The notes below the pieces were generated by a model. That model saw only the letters and a program-made list of their open reading frames with translations. It did no database searches and had not been told where the DNA came from. From Micavibrio sp. UBA2020 (GTDB lineage: Bacteria; Pseudomonadota; Alphaproteobacteria; Micavibrionales; UBA2020), in the NCBI GenBank assembly GCA_002334985.1, contig DDBY01000036.1, positions 1 through 16,651 of the forward strand: a stretch of DNA of 16,651 bases, written 5' to 3'. How positions within the stretch are numbered: the stretch's first letter is position 1; every line of letters starts with the position of its first letter. Positions 6,966 to 14,978 of the stretch are shown here, piece by piece. The position numbers and the translations under genes were made by a program.

Positions 6966-7591
6966 TGTTGCCGCCCGCGCTGCAGGATGCCGCCGACATC
7001 TGGCTGGTAGGGCCCATGGCGCGCCCGCCGTTGCCGCATGATTTACGCGCAAAGAAAATGCCGCAAGTCGCGATAGACGGTGGCGGTCAGGTGGCAGATG
7101 CGCCGTGTTTGTGGCTCGGCGATGGCGATTCAGGTTTTCCGCCTGCAGGTGTGGATGCGCATTTGAAGCCCACACAGGACATGACCGATATAGAATTCGC
7201 GCTGGAATTTTTGCGTGGCGGCAATTGGCGGCGGCTGCATCTTTCGGGCTTTACGCACGGACGCGCAGACCATGCGCTTGCCAATATCGGCGCGGTGGTG
7301 GCGGAAATGAAAAATCGCCCGCGTTTTGAACAGGCCGTTTTCTATGGCGATGACGGCGCGGCCGTGCAGCGGGTTTTCGCCGCAGGCGCGCAAAGCTTCC
7401 GGCACGAGGGGCTTTTTTCTGTTTTTACACTAGCGGAGGCTTTCGTGAGCATCAGCGGCGCCTGTGCCTATCCGGCGCACCGCCTTTTGCTGCCGCCGCT
7501 GTCCGGCCGGGGCGTATCCAACGTGGCAAGCGGCGAGGTACGTGTGAGCGCCGATGTGCCACTTGTGGTCATGTTCGCATACGAAGATTAG
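6965..7591 (+). CDS. Thiamine pyrophosphokinase-like protein
   Basis: 208 residues with the motif order of thiamine pyrophosphokinases: AIDGG (36-40), the metal-binding GDGDS (52-56), QDMTDIEFAL (71-80), SGFTHGRADHALANI (94-108), and in the C-terminal thiamine-binding domain GRGVSN (181-186), matching the family S-R-G-V-S-N. The Asp residues of GDxDS and QDxTD, which carry the catalytic metals, are kept. The expected reaction is thiamine + ATP to thiamine diphosphate + AMP, a salvage step. The gap between DGG and GDGDS is short compared with typical family members, so the substrate pocket may differ. The start ATG overlaps the ankyrin stop (TGATG). It is last in the operon and followed at once by a strong terminator. 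Why a thiamine enzyme is co-translated with polyamine genes is unclear. Confidence 0.8.
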   Translation: MLPPALQDAADIWLVGPMARPPLPHDLRAKKMPQVAIDGGGQVADAPCLWLGDGDSGFPPAGVDAHLKPTQDMTDIEFALEFLRGGNWRRLHLSGFTHGRADHALANIGAVVAEMKNRPRFEQAVFYGDDGAAVQRVFAAGAQSFRHEGLFSVFTLAEAFVSISGACAYPAHRLLLPPLSGRGVSNVASGEVRVSADVPLVVMFAYED

Positions 7592-7610
7592 TGCGGGTGA
7601 TAGATGCCGC

Positions 7611-7646
7611 AAAAAAAACACCCCGCCTTGAGCGGGGTGTTTTTTT
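7611..7646. terminator. Bidirectional terminator between the puuA operon and clpX
   Basis: The perfect 9-bp stem ACACCCCGC/GCGGGGTGT (7618-7626 and 7632-7640) with loop CTTGA is flanked by an A-run (7611-7617) and a T-run (7641-7646). It lies 20 bases after the stop of the last + strand gene and 15 bases beyond the clpX stop on the other strand, so it can end both transcripts. Confidence 0.93.
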
Positions 7647-7660
7647 AAGTCGAGGAAGCC

Positions 7661-8974
7661 TTAGGAAGCGGCGGCGGCGTCTTCATCGCCTTCGTCTTTC
7701 TTCTTTTTGCTTTCCTTGTCCTTGGTTTTCTTCTTGTCGGAGAAAACGATGGTCGGTTGGGTCGCGTTCAGGATGTTGTCGGCGGTGACCACAACTTCTT
7801 CTGCGCCTTCCATACCCGGCAGTTCGAACATGGTGTCCATCAGCGTTGCTTCGATGATGGAACGCAGGCCGCGCGCGCCGGTGTTGCGCTCGATAGCGCG
7901 TTTGGCGACTTCGTGCAGGGCGTCCTTCTGGAAGGTCAGCTTGACGCCTTCGATGTCGAACAGGCGGGCGTATTGCTTGGTCAGCGCGTTTTTCGGTTCG
8001 GTCAGGATGGAGACCAGCGTATCTTCATCCAGGTCGTCCAGCGTGGCAAGAACGGGCAGGCGGCCGACGAATTCGGGGATAAGGCCGAATTTCAGCAAAT
8101 CTTCCGTCTGCACTTCGCGCAGGATTTCGCCGGGGCGGCGTTCATCCGGCCCGCGCACTTCTGCGCCGAAGCCGATAGAGGTCTTGCGGCCGCGGTTGGC
8201 GATAATTTTATCCAGACCCGCAAACGCGCCGCCACAGATGAACAGAATGTTCGTGGTGTCGACTTGCAGGAATTCCTGCTGCGGATGCTTGCGGCCACCT
8301 TGCGGCGGGACGCTGGCCATGGTGCCTTCCATCAGTTTCAGCAGTGCCTGCTGGACGCCTTCGCCCGATACGTCGCGGGTGATGGAGGGGTTGTCGGACT
8401 TGCGGCTGATTTTATCAACCTCGTCGATGTAAACGATGCCGCGCTGCGCGCGTTCAATGTTGTAGTCGCAGGCCTGCAGCAGTTTCAGGACGATGTTTTC
8501 AACGTCTTCACCGACATAGCCGGCTTCGGTCAGGGTGGTGGCGTCCGTCATGGTGAAGGGGACGTCGATGATGCGCGCCAGCGTTTGCGCCAGCAGCGTT
8601 TTACCCGAACCCGTCGGACCGATGAGCAGGATGTTCGATTTGGACAGCTCAATCTCGCTGCCTTTCATCAGGCCTTCGTCGATACGTTTGTAGTGGTTGT
8701 GGACGGCAACCGACAGAACGCGTTTCGCGCGGTCCTGACCGATGGCGTAATCGTCCAGCACTTTCTTGATTTCCTTGGGCGTGGGAATACCCTTGCCGGA
8801 TTTAACGAGCTGGGTTTTGTCCTCTTCCTGGATAATATCCATGCAAAGCTCGACGCATTCATTGCAAATGAATACGTTGGGGCCCGCGATCAGCTTTCTG
8901 ACCTCATGCTGGCTCTTTCCGCAGAAAGAGCAGTACAGCGTGTTTTTGGAATCCCCGGAAGCGGTCTTGCTCAT
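7661..8974 (-). CDS. clpX: ClpX, ATP-dependent unfoldase of the ClpXP protease
   Basis: 437 residues. The N-terminal zinc domain has Cys15, Cys18, Cys37 and Cys40. The AAA+ core shows Walker A GPTGSGKT (119-126), pore loop GYVGED (152-157), Walker B VYIDEVDK (181-188) and the ClpP-docking IGF tripeptide in SIGFGAEV. All elements for ATP-driven unfolding and ClpP binding are present. The C-terminus is unusual: after the usual IVF end it carries about 25 extra residues rich in Lys, Asp and Glu, finishing DEDAAAAS. The ATG at 8974 is preceded by AAGGGA. In most proteobacteria clpP lies directly upstream; here the divergent sufE is there instead, so clpP must be elsewhere. A candidate promoter and an inverted repeat lie upstream. 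Confidence 0.98.
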   Translation of the reverse strand: MSKTASGDSKNTLYCSFCGKSQHEVRKLIAGPNVFICNECVELCMDIIQEEDKTQLVKSGKGIPTPKEIKKVLDDYAIGQDRAKRVLSVAVHNHYKRIDEGLMKGSEIELSKSNILLIGPTGSGKTLLAQTLARIIDVPFTMTDATTLTEAGYVGEDVENIVLKLLQACDYNIERAQRGIVYIDEVDKISRKSDNPSITRDVSGEGVQQALLKLMEGTMASVPPQGGRKHPQQEFLQVDTTNILFICGGAFAGLDKIIANRGRKTSIGFGAEVRGPDERRPGEILREVQTEDLLKFGLIPEFVGRLPVLATLDDLDEDTLVSILTEPKNALTKQYARLFDIEGVKLTFQKDALHEVAKRAIERNTGARGLRSIIEATLMDTMFELPGMEGAEEVVVTADNILNATQPTIVFSDKKKTKDKESKKKKDEGDEDAAAAS

Positions 8975-9024
8975 TATCTTTTCCCTTCGTTATCGCCGGC
9001 TTGTCTGATGCCGCCAGCTTGTGT

Positions 9025-9063
9025 CTTAAGCATAAGAATAGAACAGCTTAAGCCCGTTGCCAA
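9025..9063 (-). promoter_or_regulatory. Candidate clpX promoter with inverted-repeat operator
   Basis: On the minus strand TTGGCA (9063-9058, five of six matches to the -35 consensus) is followed after 17 bases by TATTCT (9040-9035). A perfect inverted repeat, CTTAAGC (9025-9031) and GCTTAAG (9046-9052) with 14 bases between, puts one arm in the -35/-10 spacer and the other at the expected start of transcription. This is the geometry of a repressor site. The -35 overlaps TTGCCA on the other strand, which could serve sufE. No regulator can be named. Confidence 0.4.
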
Positions 9064-9114
9064 CTATAGCTTTTACCTGTGATTACGATTATTTTATTGC
9101 CAGCAGATTCCACC

Positions 9115-9118
9115 GAGG
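9115..9118 (+). promoter_or_regulatory. Ribosome binding site that decides the sufE start
   Basis: GAGG at 9115-9118 lies 7 bases before GTG 9126 and 13 bases before ATG 9132. The GTG is at the better distance. A more upstream in-frame TTG at 9057 has no such site and would lie inside the divergent promoter region. Confidence 0.6.
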
Positions 9119-9125
9119 ATGGGCC

Positions 9126-9539
9126 GTGAATATGAATATAGACGAACTTGTGGATAACTTCGGCTTTCTCGAAGACTGGGAAGACCGCTATGCCTATCTC
9201 ATCGATTTGGGCGGCAACCTGCCGCCGATGGACGACGCCCTTAAAACCGAGCAAAGCAAGGTCAAGGGCTGCATGAGTCAGGTCTGGATGATTCTGGGCT
9301 GGGACGGGGATGGCAGGCTGACATTTCTGGCCGACAGCGATGCGCAAATCGTGCGCGGGCTGATTGCGGTGCTGCGTGTGCTGTTTCAGGGGCGCAGCGC
9401 GGCCGAAATTGCCGATATTGACGTCGAGCAGACTTTCAAACGCCTCGGCCTCGACCAGCATTTGAGCCCGAACCGCCGCAACGGTTTCTTTTCAATGGTG
9501 GAGCGGGTGAAGGCTTTTACTTCGTGCCCACAAACTTGA
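9126..9539 (+). CDS. sufE: SufE, cysteine desulfurase activator for Fe-S cluster assembly
   Basis: 137 residues from the GTG start (135 if ATG 9132 is used), the normal SufE length. The conserved core is clear: LVDNFGFLEDWEDRYAYLI, then KVKGCMSQVW with the sulfur-accepting Cys near residue 56, then FLADSDAQIVRGL and a C-terminal helix with RRNGFFSMVERV. SufE takes persulfide from SufS and passes it to the SufBC2D scaffold in the cytoplasm. It is a single gene here, away from other suf genes, divergent from clpX. Its last 23 bases overlap the 3' end of the opposing exported-protein gene, so the two messages are complementary at their ends. Confidence 0.95.
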   Translation: MNMNIDELVDNFGFLEDWEDRYAYLIDLGGNLPPMDDALKTEQSKVKGCMSQVWMILGWDGDGRLTFLADSDAQIVRGLIAVLRVLFQGRSAAEIADIDVEQTFKRLGLDQHLSPNRRNGFFSMVERVKAFTSCPQT

Positions 9540-10113
9540 TGGAATCTTTCAGTTTCTGATAAGTATCGCCGAATTTTTCGTTCTCGGCGTTGAAGGCGAC
9601 TTTTACCATCGTCGTCGTTTCGTTGCCCGTCAGGATATGGCAGGCGTAGAACATCAGGTTGTTATTGCGGTCAACGGAAAAGCCCGTCAGCGTGCCCCAT
9701 TTCAGCGTGCCTGTACCTGCGGAAAAACTGACGTTTTTGCGCTCCAGCTTCTGGTTCTCGTATTCTTTTTCAAGCAGGTCGCGCACGGATTGTTCGTTGA
9801 GGCCGAGCAAATAATCGCGGCCGGAGCGGATAAAGGTGATGTCGATGTTGAACGTGTCGCCCGTATTGGCATCGGTGCGGTGCAAGGTCGCTTTTTCGCC
9901 GAGCGAGCCGTATTTCGGGCGCTCTTCAATAAACGGAATGTCGCCTGTGTAGTCGTACCAGATGGTCTCGCCGCTTGGCGCGTCGGGCAGGGTGACGGAA
10001 TATTCGCCGTCGTTATGGATGTAGGTGTACTCCGCGCGGGCGGGCGCGGCGGCCAGAAAAACGCCCAGAAGGGCGGCGGCGGTGATGGTTTTCAGATTTC
10101 GCGCAAAGTGCAT
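9517..10113 (-). CDS. Exported protein of unknown function
   Basis: I choose the ATG at 10113 because GGGGA stands just upstream and the N-terminus then reads as a signal peptide: MHFARNLK, a hydrophobic stretch TAAALLGVFLAAA, and a type-I cleavage site at ARA before EYTY (about residue 27). A longer frame to 10143 would place extra polar residues ahead of the signal. The mature part of about 170 residues is polar, mixed alpha/beta, with YSVTLPDAP near the start and FGDTYQKLKDSIKFVG at the end. This faintly recalls PsbP/Mog1-type domains, but I do not claim membership. It has a single Cys in the mature part, near the C-terminal third, so no disulfide is expected. Probably periplasmic. It lies downstream of hisS with its own candidate promoter. 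Confidence 0.8.
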   Translation of the reverse strand: MHFARNLKTITAAALLGVFLAAAPARAEYTYIHNDGEYSVTLPDAPSGETIWYDYTGDIPFIEERPKYGSLGEKATLHRTDANTGDTFNIDITFIRSGRDYLLGLNEQSVRDLLEKEYENQKLERKNVSFSAGTGTLKWGTLTGFSVDRNNNLMFYACHILTGNETTTMVKVAFNAENEKFGDTYQKLKDSIKFVGTK

Positions 10114-10143
10114 GTAAATCCCCGTGTGACAGTCGTGCCCCAT

Positions 10144-10173
10144 CTGCCGCGGGCGCGGCGCAGGGCTTTTTTT
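10144..10173 (+). terminator. Possible + strand terminator upstream of the exported-protein gene
   Basis: A GC-rich hairpin (CTGC with GCAG at 10144-10147/10160-10163, and inner CGC/GCG pairs) is followed by GGC and a T7 run (10167-10173). No + strand gene ends nearby; the closest is sufE, about 600 bases before. It could stop sufE read-through before it enters hisS in antisense. The stem has a bulge, so the call is uncertain. Confidence 0.4.
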
Positions 10174-10182
10174 ATTTTAGCA
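10174..10182 (-). promoter_or_regulatory. Candidate extended -10 promoter for the exported protein
   Basis: The minus strand reads TGC TAAAAT (10182-10174), an extended -10 element with five of six matches to TATAAT. No good -35 is seen, as is common with extended -10 promoters. Transcription would start about 55 bases before the ATG at 10113. Confidence 0.35.
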
Positions 10183-10227
10183 TGCTCCGCGCCGGACGGG
10201 AAACCCCTGTAGAGTTTCCGCGCAGGT

Positions 10228-11583
10228 TCAGGGCGTCCAAACGGCGGCATCGGCCGGTTTTTGCTCGCCTGTTGTCATATTCTTGACCTCATGGGGCTGG
10301 CCGTCCTTGAACGGCGGGAACCAGACATGGGCGATTCCCTTTTTCTCCGCATAGGCCATCTGGTTTTTGATTTTGGCGTCGCGGTGATACATCTCGACCT
10401 TGAACCCGCGGCTACGCAGGGTGCGGGCGGTGTCACTCGCTTCGGCGCGGCGCGCTTCGTCCGGCAGCACGACCAGCACATCGGCGGGCGATTTGCTGCC
10501 TGCCGCGATTTTGCCCTGGTCCATCAAAAGACCGAACAGACGGGTGAGGCCAATCGACAGCCCGACCCCCGGCAATTTCTGGTTGATGAACGAGCCAGCA
10601 AGGTCGTCATACCGCCCGCCGCCCCCGATGGAAAGGGACGGCGCGCCCTTCGGCCAATGCGTGGCGTTTTCTTTGAAGCGCGCTTCGAGAACGGTGCCCG
10701 TGTAATAATCCAGCCCGCGGATGATGCCAAGGTTGGCCACCATGCCGCCACCCGCGTTCTTGTCGCCGTGCAGGTGTTTAAGGTTATCGGTAACGAATTG
10801 CAGCTCGGTGATGCCTTGTTCCATCAATTCGTTTTGCACGCCCAGTGCGCGGACTTTATCCGCAAAGCTGCTGTCGGGCGTTTTGATTTGCACGAAGGCA
10901 AGGGCTTTTTGTGCGACATCGGCGGAAACGCCTTCATCTGCCAGCACTTTCAAAACGCCGTCAGCGCCGATTTTATCCAGCTTGTCGAGCGCGCGCGTCA
11001 GCGGTGCAGTATCCGCAACGCCCAGCCCCTGCAAATATCCGATAAGGATTTTGCGGTTGCTGATATGAATTTCGACGGGCGGAATGCCGAGCGCCTGATA
11101 GGCTTCAAATAAAACCGCAGGCAGTTCGGCGTCGAAATGAATGGGCAGCTCGTCGATATTCACAACGTCGATATCGCATTGATAGAATTCGCGGTAGCGG
11201 CCTTTTTGCGGACGCTCCCCGCGCCATGATTTTTGCATCTGGTATCGTTTGAACGGAAAAACCAGCTGCCCGAAATGCTGCGCCACATAACGCGCCATCG
11301 GCACCGTCAGGTCGAAGTGCAGGGCAAGGCGGGCTTCTTTGCTCTCGCCATCGTCGGCTTGCAGACGGGTCAGGGTATAAATCTCTTTTTCCGTTTCGCC
11401 GGCCTTGGCGGAAAGCGCGTCTATTTCCTCGACCGAGGGGGTTTCGATGTTGCAAAACCCGTAGCTTTCAAACACGGCGCGGATTTTATCCAGCCATGCA
11501 AGCTCCACCGCGCGATATTCCGGCAGCCATTCGGGGAAACCGCTGATGGCTTTGGGTTTATAGACTTTGTGTTGTTCGGACAT
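10228..11583 (-). CDS. hisS: Histidyl-tRNA synthetase
   Basis: 451 residues, class II synthetase. Visible parts are LALHFDLTVPMARYVA (86-101), motif 2 with RGERPQKGRYREFYQCD (121-137), the HisRS signature RGLDYYTGTV (289-298), GGGGRYDDL (320-328), motif 3 in GVGLSIGLTRLF (339-350), and a C-terminal anticodon-binding domain from about residue 365. It charges tRNA-His with histidine in the cytoplasm. The motif 2 loop differs from the Caulobacter-type HisRS that goes with tRNA-His lacking G-1, and is closer to the ordinary bacterial and eukaryote-like form. The ATG at 11583 follows GAGGG. It is separated by 63 bases from the membrane-protein gene upstream, with no clear terminator between them. 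Confidence 0.97.
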   Translation of the reverse strand: MSEQHKVYKPKAISGFPEWLPEYRAVELAWLDKIRAVFESYGFCNIETPSVEEIDALSAKAGETEKEIYTLTRLQADDGESKEARLALHFDLTVPMARYVAQHFGQLVFPFKRYQMQKSWRGERPQKGRYREFYQCDIDVVNIDELPIHFDAELPAVLFEAYQALGIPPVEIHISNRKILIGYLQGLGVADTAPLTRALDKLDKIGADGVLKVLADEGVSADVAQKALAFVQIKTPDSSFADKVRALGVQNELMEQGITELQFVTDNLKHLHGDKNAGGGMVANLGIIRGLDYYTGTVLEARFKENATHWPKGAPSLSIGGGGRYDDLAGSFINQKLPGVGLSIGLTRLFGLLMDQGKIAAGSKSPADVLVVLPDEARRAEASDTARTLRSRGFKVEMYHRDAKIKNQMAYAEKKGIAHVWFPPFKDGQPHEVKNMTTGEQKPADAAVWTP

Positions 11584-11646
11584 CGAAAAGACCCTCTTGT
11601 TTGCGAGCGATTTTAGCGCAGGCGGAGGGGGGAATAAACAGGAAAA

Positions 11647-12408
11647 TCAGGAGGTTTTGTGTGTTCGCTTGCCAAGACGGTAAAAGCCGAACGCCGAGGC
11701 CAATATCAAGGCGCCGAAGTGAATCGGTGTGATGGTGAAGGCCATGTCAATCAAGACGCATGCAAAAATAAAGCTCAGGCCATAAGCCACAAAACTGAGA
11801 GCTTGCAGGCCGATATTCTTTGTTGTCCATGCGCGGACAGCGCCATAATAGCTGGCGAGCATCAGAATCATGACGACACAGGCCGCAAAAAAATTCGCAC
11901 GCACATTTTCTGCGGGAACAAGTTGAAAAACACCGAAAGGTCTATCGAGCATATCTTGCAGAAAGAGGGTTTCTATGCGTGCGCCTTTTCCGCGGTTGAT
12001 GAAAGCTTCCCAATCCAGACGGTATGGGGCCGTTTCTTTATCTAGGTTTTTGGAAAAAATCGGTTTTCTCTCTTGTAACGGCAGTCCGGTTTTGAAATCC
12101 CAGAGGGCTCTCTCCCCTTGCCACAGGTTATACAGCAGGCATCCCTCATTTGACGTGCACTCTAATCTATGTGTTAAGCGGCCGACTTCGGACGTCATCG
12201 CCACAATATTTCCGTGCTTATCCGCTACGGCATAATGTATGTGGTCAGCCAGAAACCCTTCGGATGATATTTTAAGGAGATATAATTCTTCTTCGGCGCG
12301 GGGGGAAATCGGGCCGAGGTTTTCGGCCGAAAGTGGGGATGCCTGCGCGTGCAGCGGAGTAAAAAAGAACAGCAGGAACAGGGAAAATAATATCGCAGCG
12401 TTTTTCAT
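11647..12408 (-). CDS. Membrane protein with exported domain, coupled to cobT
   Basis: 253 residues, not recognised. The N-terminus is a signal sequence (hydrophobic run AAILFSLFLLFFF, cleavage likely after HAQA, about residue 23). A soluble part of about 145 residues follows; it would face the periplasm and has two Cys (near 84 and 90, in ECTSNEGCLLY) that could form a disulfide. Three membrane helices come next, at about 172-190, 200-222 and 226-243, leaving a short basic cytoplasmic end, KRTHKTS. The arrangement recalls proteins with an extracytoplasmic sensing domain followed by several helices, but there is no output domain. Its ATG directly abuts the cobT stop (TAGATG), implying translational coupling. 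Its GC content is visibly lower (near half) than that of the neighbouring cob genes, a possible sign of later acquisition. Confidence 0.78.
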   Translation of the reverse strand: MKNAAILFSLFLLFFFTPLHAQASPLSAENLGPISPRAEEELYLLKISSEGFLADHIHYAVADKHGNIVAMTSEVGRLTHRLECTSNEGCLLYNLWQGERALWDFKTGLPLQERKPIFSKNLDKETAPYRLDWEAFINRGKGARIETLFLQDMLDRPFGVFQLVPAENVRANFFAACVVMILMLASYYGAVRAWTTKNIGLQALSFVAYGLSFIFACVLIDMAFTITPIHFGALILASAFGFYRLGKRTHKTS

Positions 12409-14262
12409 CTACCCGCGCTTTTTCTTTCTGGCGGGCTGTTTTTCGTCGAAAAGCTCGGCCAGTTTTTCGGTGATGGCGCCGCCCAGCTCTTCCGCATCGA
12501 CGAGGGTGACGGCGCGTTCGTAGTAACGCGTGACGTCGTGGCCGATGCCGATGGCCAGCAGCTGCACGGGGGATTTGTTTTCGATGTAATGAATAACGCG
12601 GCGTAGATGCTCTTCCAGATAATTGCCTTGATTGGCCGAAAGGGTGGAATCGTCCACCGGCGCGCCGTCGGAAATCACCATCAAAATTTTGCGCTGTTCT
12701 GGGCGGTACATCAAACGCTCGTACGCCCACATGAGCGCTTCGCCGTCGATGTTTTCCTTGAGCAACCCCTCGCGCAGCATAAGGCCGAGGTTCGCGCGGC
12801 AATGCCGCCACGGGTTGTCGGCGCCTTTATAAACGATATGGCGCAGGTCGTTGAGGCGGCCGGGCGTTTGCGGCTTGCCATCAGCCAGCCAGCGCTCACG
12901 TGAGGAGCCGCCTTTCCATGCGCGCGTGGTGAAGCCGAGGATTTCAACTTTGACGCCGCATCTCTCCAGCGTGCGCGCCAGAATATCCGTGGACATCGCC
13001 GCAATCGTGATGGGGCGGCCGCGCATGGAGCCTGAATTGTCAATCAGCAGCGTGACCACAGTATCGCGGAAATCGGTTTCGCTTTCCTGTTTGTAGCTGA
13101 TAGGCATAAGCGGATTGGTCACCACGCGCGACAGGCGGGCGCTGTCAAGGATGCCTTCTTCAAGGTCGAATTGCCAAGCGCGCGTCTGCTGCGCCATCAG
13201 CTTGCGTTGCAAACGGTTGGCAAGGCGGGTGATGACGCCTTGCATTTGCGTCAGCTGTTTGTCGAGCATCTTGCGCAGTTTTTGAAGTTCTTCCGCATCG
13301 CAGAGGTCTTTGGCCTGCACAACCTCGTCAAAATTCGTGCAATAAATTTTGTAATCGCCGTGCAGCGTTTCGTAAGCGTTTTCGCGCGGCTCGTTCCGGC
13401 GCGGCTCGTCGTCTTCGGACGTGGCGCTGTCGTCGTCCATTTCTTCAAGGTCGTTGCCGACCTGGGCGTCCATTTGCTGTTCGGCCGTGTCGCCGCTGTC
13501 GCTTTCCTCCGCGCTGCCGACGGGGGGCGGGGTTTTGGGGCTGCCGTCCTCGTTCGGCGTATCGGCGCCCTTGGCGTCTTCATCGTCGTCGCTGTCGCCG
13601 TCTTCGGGGTTGCGCGGCGGCTCGGCCGGGGTGGCGACCATTTCCATGCGCTCTATCATCTGCTGCGCAAGGCGGGCGAATTTTTCCTGGTCGTGCATCG
13701 CGCGGTGCAGCGCCTCAAGCCCGTCTTCGCCCAGATGCTCGGCTATCCACTGTTTCCAGACCTTGGCGGTTTTTGCGGCCTCGGCGGGTACGGGGCGGCG
13801 GGTGAAGGCTTCGCGCGCCAGATACCGCAGCGCCTCGGCCAGCGGCGCATCATCCATGCCCTTGACCAGATGCAGGCGCAGGCGCTTGGCATCGCGCTTC
13901 AGCGTGGTTTCGATATTGGCGGCCGCGCCCGGATAATCGGCGGTGCCGACGGCCTCGATACGGGCGTCTTCGAGCGCCTCGTAAACCGCTTTCGCCTGCG
14001 CATCGGCGGGCAGCAAGCGGCTATGCAGCGTGGCGTCGTGATAGCGCAGGCGCAGTGCAAAATTGTCGGCAAGGCCACGCACAAAACGCGTGTCGTCTTC
14101 GGACATATCCTTCGGCAGGGCGGGCAGGCGGATGCTGGTGTCGCCCATTTCCGCGATATGCCCGCTGAAACTGACGTCAAGGTCGTCGCGTCCCGACAGC
14201 GCGCGGGCGGTCGATTGCGTCGCGTTTTTGAAGTTTTCTGTCGGGTCGTGCTGGTCGGTCAT
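12409..14262 (-). CDS. cobT: CobT, cobaltochelatase VWA subunit
   Basis: 617 residues, typical CobT length. The helical N-terminal domain (1-210) leads to a very acidic linker (about 213-290) and then a C-terminal von Willebrand A domain with the MIDAS motif DNSGSM (408-413) and the later ISDGAPVDD segment. CobT and CobS form a ring-shaped AAA+/VWA complex that drives cobalt insertion by CobN into hydrogenobyrinic acid a,c-diamide in aerobic B12 synthesis; it resembles the ChlD-ChlI pair of magnesium chelatase. CobN is not in this window. The ATG overlaps the stop of the EEP-family gene (ATGA), and its TAG is immediately followed by the ATG of the membrane protein. An AAA+/VWA role outside B12 synthesis is also possible. 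Confidence 0.96.
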   Translation of the reverse strand: MTDQHDPTENFKNATQSTARALSGRDDLDVSFSGHIAEMGDTSIRLPALPKDMSEDDTRFVRGLADNFALRLRYHDATLHSRLLPADAQAKAVYEALEDARIEAVGTADYPGAAANIETTLKRDAKRLRLHLVKGMDDAPLAEALRYLAREAFTRRPVPAEAAKTAKVWKQWIAEHLGEDGLEALHRAMHDQEKFARLAQQMIERMEMVATPAEPPRNPEDGDSDDDEDAKGADTPNEDGSPKTPPPVGSAEESDSGDTAEQQMDAQVGNDLEEMDDDSATSEDDEPRRNEPRENAYETLHGDYKIYCTNFDEVVQAKDLCDAEELQKLRKMLDKQLTQMQGVITRLANRLQRKLMAQQTRAWQFDLEEGILDSARLSRVVTNPLMPISYKQESETDFRDTVVTLLIDNSGSMRGRPITIAAMSTDILARTLERCGVKVEILGFTTRAWKGGSSRERWLADGKPQTPGRLNDLRHIVYKGADNPWRHCRANLGLMLREGLLKENIDGEALMWAYERLMYRPEQRKILMVISDGAPVDDSTLSANQGNYLEEHLRRVIHYIENKSPVQLLAIGIGHDVTRYYERAVTLVDAEELGGAITEKLAELFDEKQPARKKKRG

Positions 14263-14978
14263 GCGTAATCCAGCTCCAGCATTGCATGGTCGGACACGAC
14301 GGTGTCGTGCACTTTGAAATCGTTCACTTTCACTTTGTCATTCACAAAAACGTAATCGCAAATTTCGACGGGTTTGAACGATGTAAAATTGCGCGTGGTG
14401 GTAAAACCGTATTCTGCCACAAGGTCGCGCATGGTGGTCTGGAACGGTTTCAGCGATGCCGCTTCCGGCCACAAATTCAAATCACCCGTGAAAATGACAG
14501 GGCCGGAGAGGGGGGCGATATAATCCGCCACCATGCCCATCTGGCGCAGGGTTTCATCGTTGCCGATTTTATCGCCATCGAACCAGAAACCGTGGTGGTT
14601 GATGATGTTCGCGCCGCCGATGACGGCATGCTGGAAATTCCACGGCAACGCGTCGCGGTTTTTAAACGAAAAATGACTGCGGTAGGCGCCATAGGTGAAA
14701 ACGGTTTTGACGGGCTCAATCGGCTGGCGGCTCAAAATCGCGTTGCCGAAAAACGTGGTTGTATCGCCCGTGGTGAAATCGACCGTGGGGGAATAGAAAT
14801 CGTAAGTATAGCCAAGGTCGCGTTTCAGTTTTTCAAGGTTGTTGAAATTGAACCCTTCGCAATCGGGGTTGCTCATGACCTCTTGCAGGCAAAGGATATC
14901 GGGCGGCGCCTTTTCAAGGAACCGCACGGCGTTCATGATAAGACGCCCGTACCAGAGATTGAGCTGGATAAGCCTCAT
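14259..14978 (-). CDS. Endonuclease/exonuclease/phosphatase-family hydrolase inside the cobS-cobT cluster
   Basis: The start at 14978 is set by an ATGA overlap with the cobS stop; a longer open frame upstream reads against cobS coding and is not used. The 239-residue product shows the EEP catalytic set: QLNLWYG with Asn7, CLQEV with Glu33, NHHG with His128 or His129, GDLN (165-168), CDYVFV with Asp208, and the closing SDH (229-231). These enzymes use a divalent metal to cut phosphodiester or phosphomonoester bonds in nucleic acids, inositol phosphates or lipids; the substrate cannot be told. There is no signal peptide, so it is probably cytoplasmic. It sits between cobS and cobT with ATGA overlaps at both ends, so it should be made together with the chelatase subunits. 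Confidence 0.88.
   Translation of the reverse strand: MRLIQLNLWYGRLIMNAVRFLEKAPPDILCLQEVMSNPDCEGFNFNNLEKLKRDLGYTYDFYSPTVDFTTGDTTTFFGNAILSRQPIEPVKTVFTYGAYRSHFSFKNRDALPWNFQHAVIGGANIINHHGFWFDGDKIGNDETLRQMGMVADYIAPLSGPVIFTGDLNLWPEAASLKPFQTTMRDLVAEYGFTTTRNFTSFKPVEICDYVFVNDKVKVNDFKVHDTVVSDHAMLELDYA

Noticed and set aside
7757..9082. A 441-codon + strand frame opposite clpX
   Set aside because: It runs fully antisense to an unmistakable ClpX and contains no recognisable domain; codon bias of clpX explains it.
9048..9461. A 137-codon minus strand frame opposite sufE
   Set aside because: SufE on the + strand has a full set of conserved residues; the opposing frame has none.
13171..14268. A 365-codon + strand frame opposite cobT
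   Set aside because: It mirrors cobT, whose MIDAS and acidic-linker features are certain.
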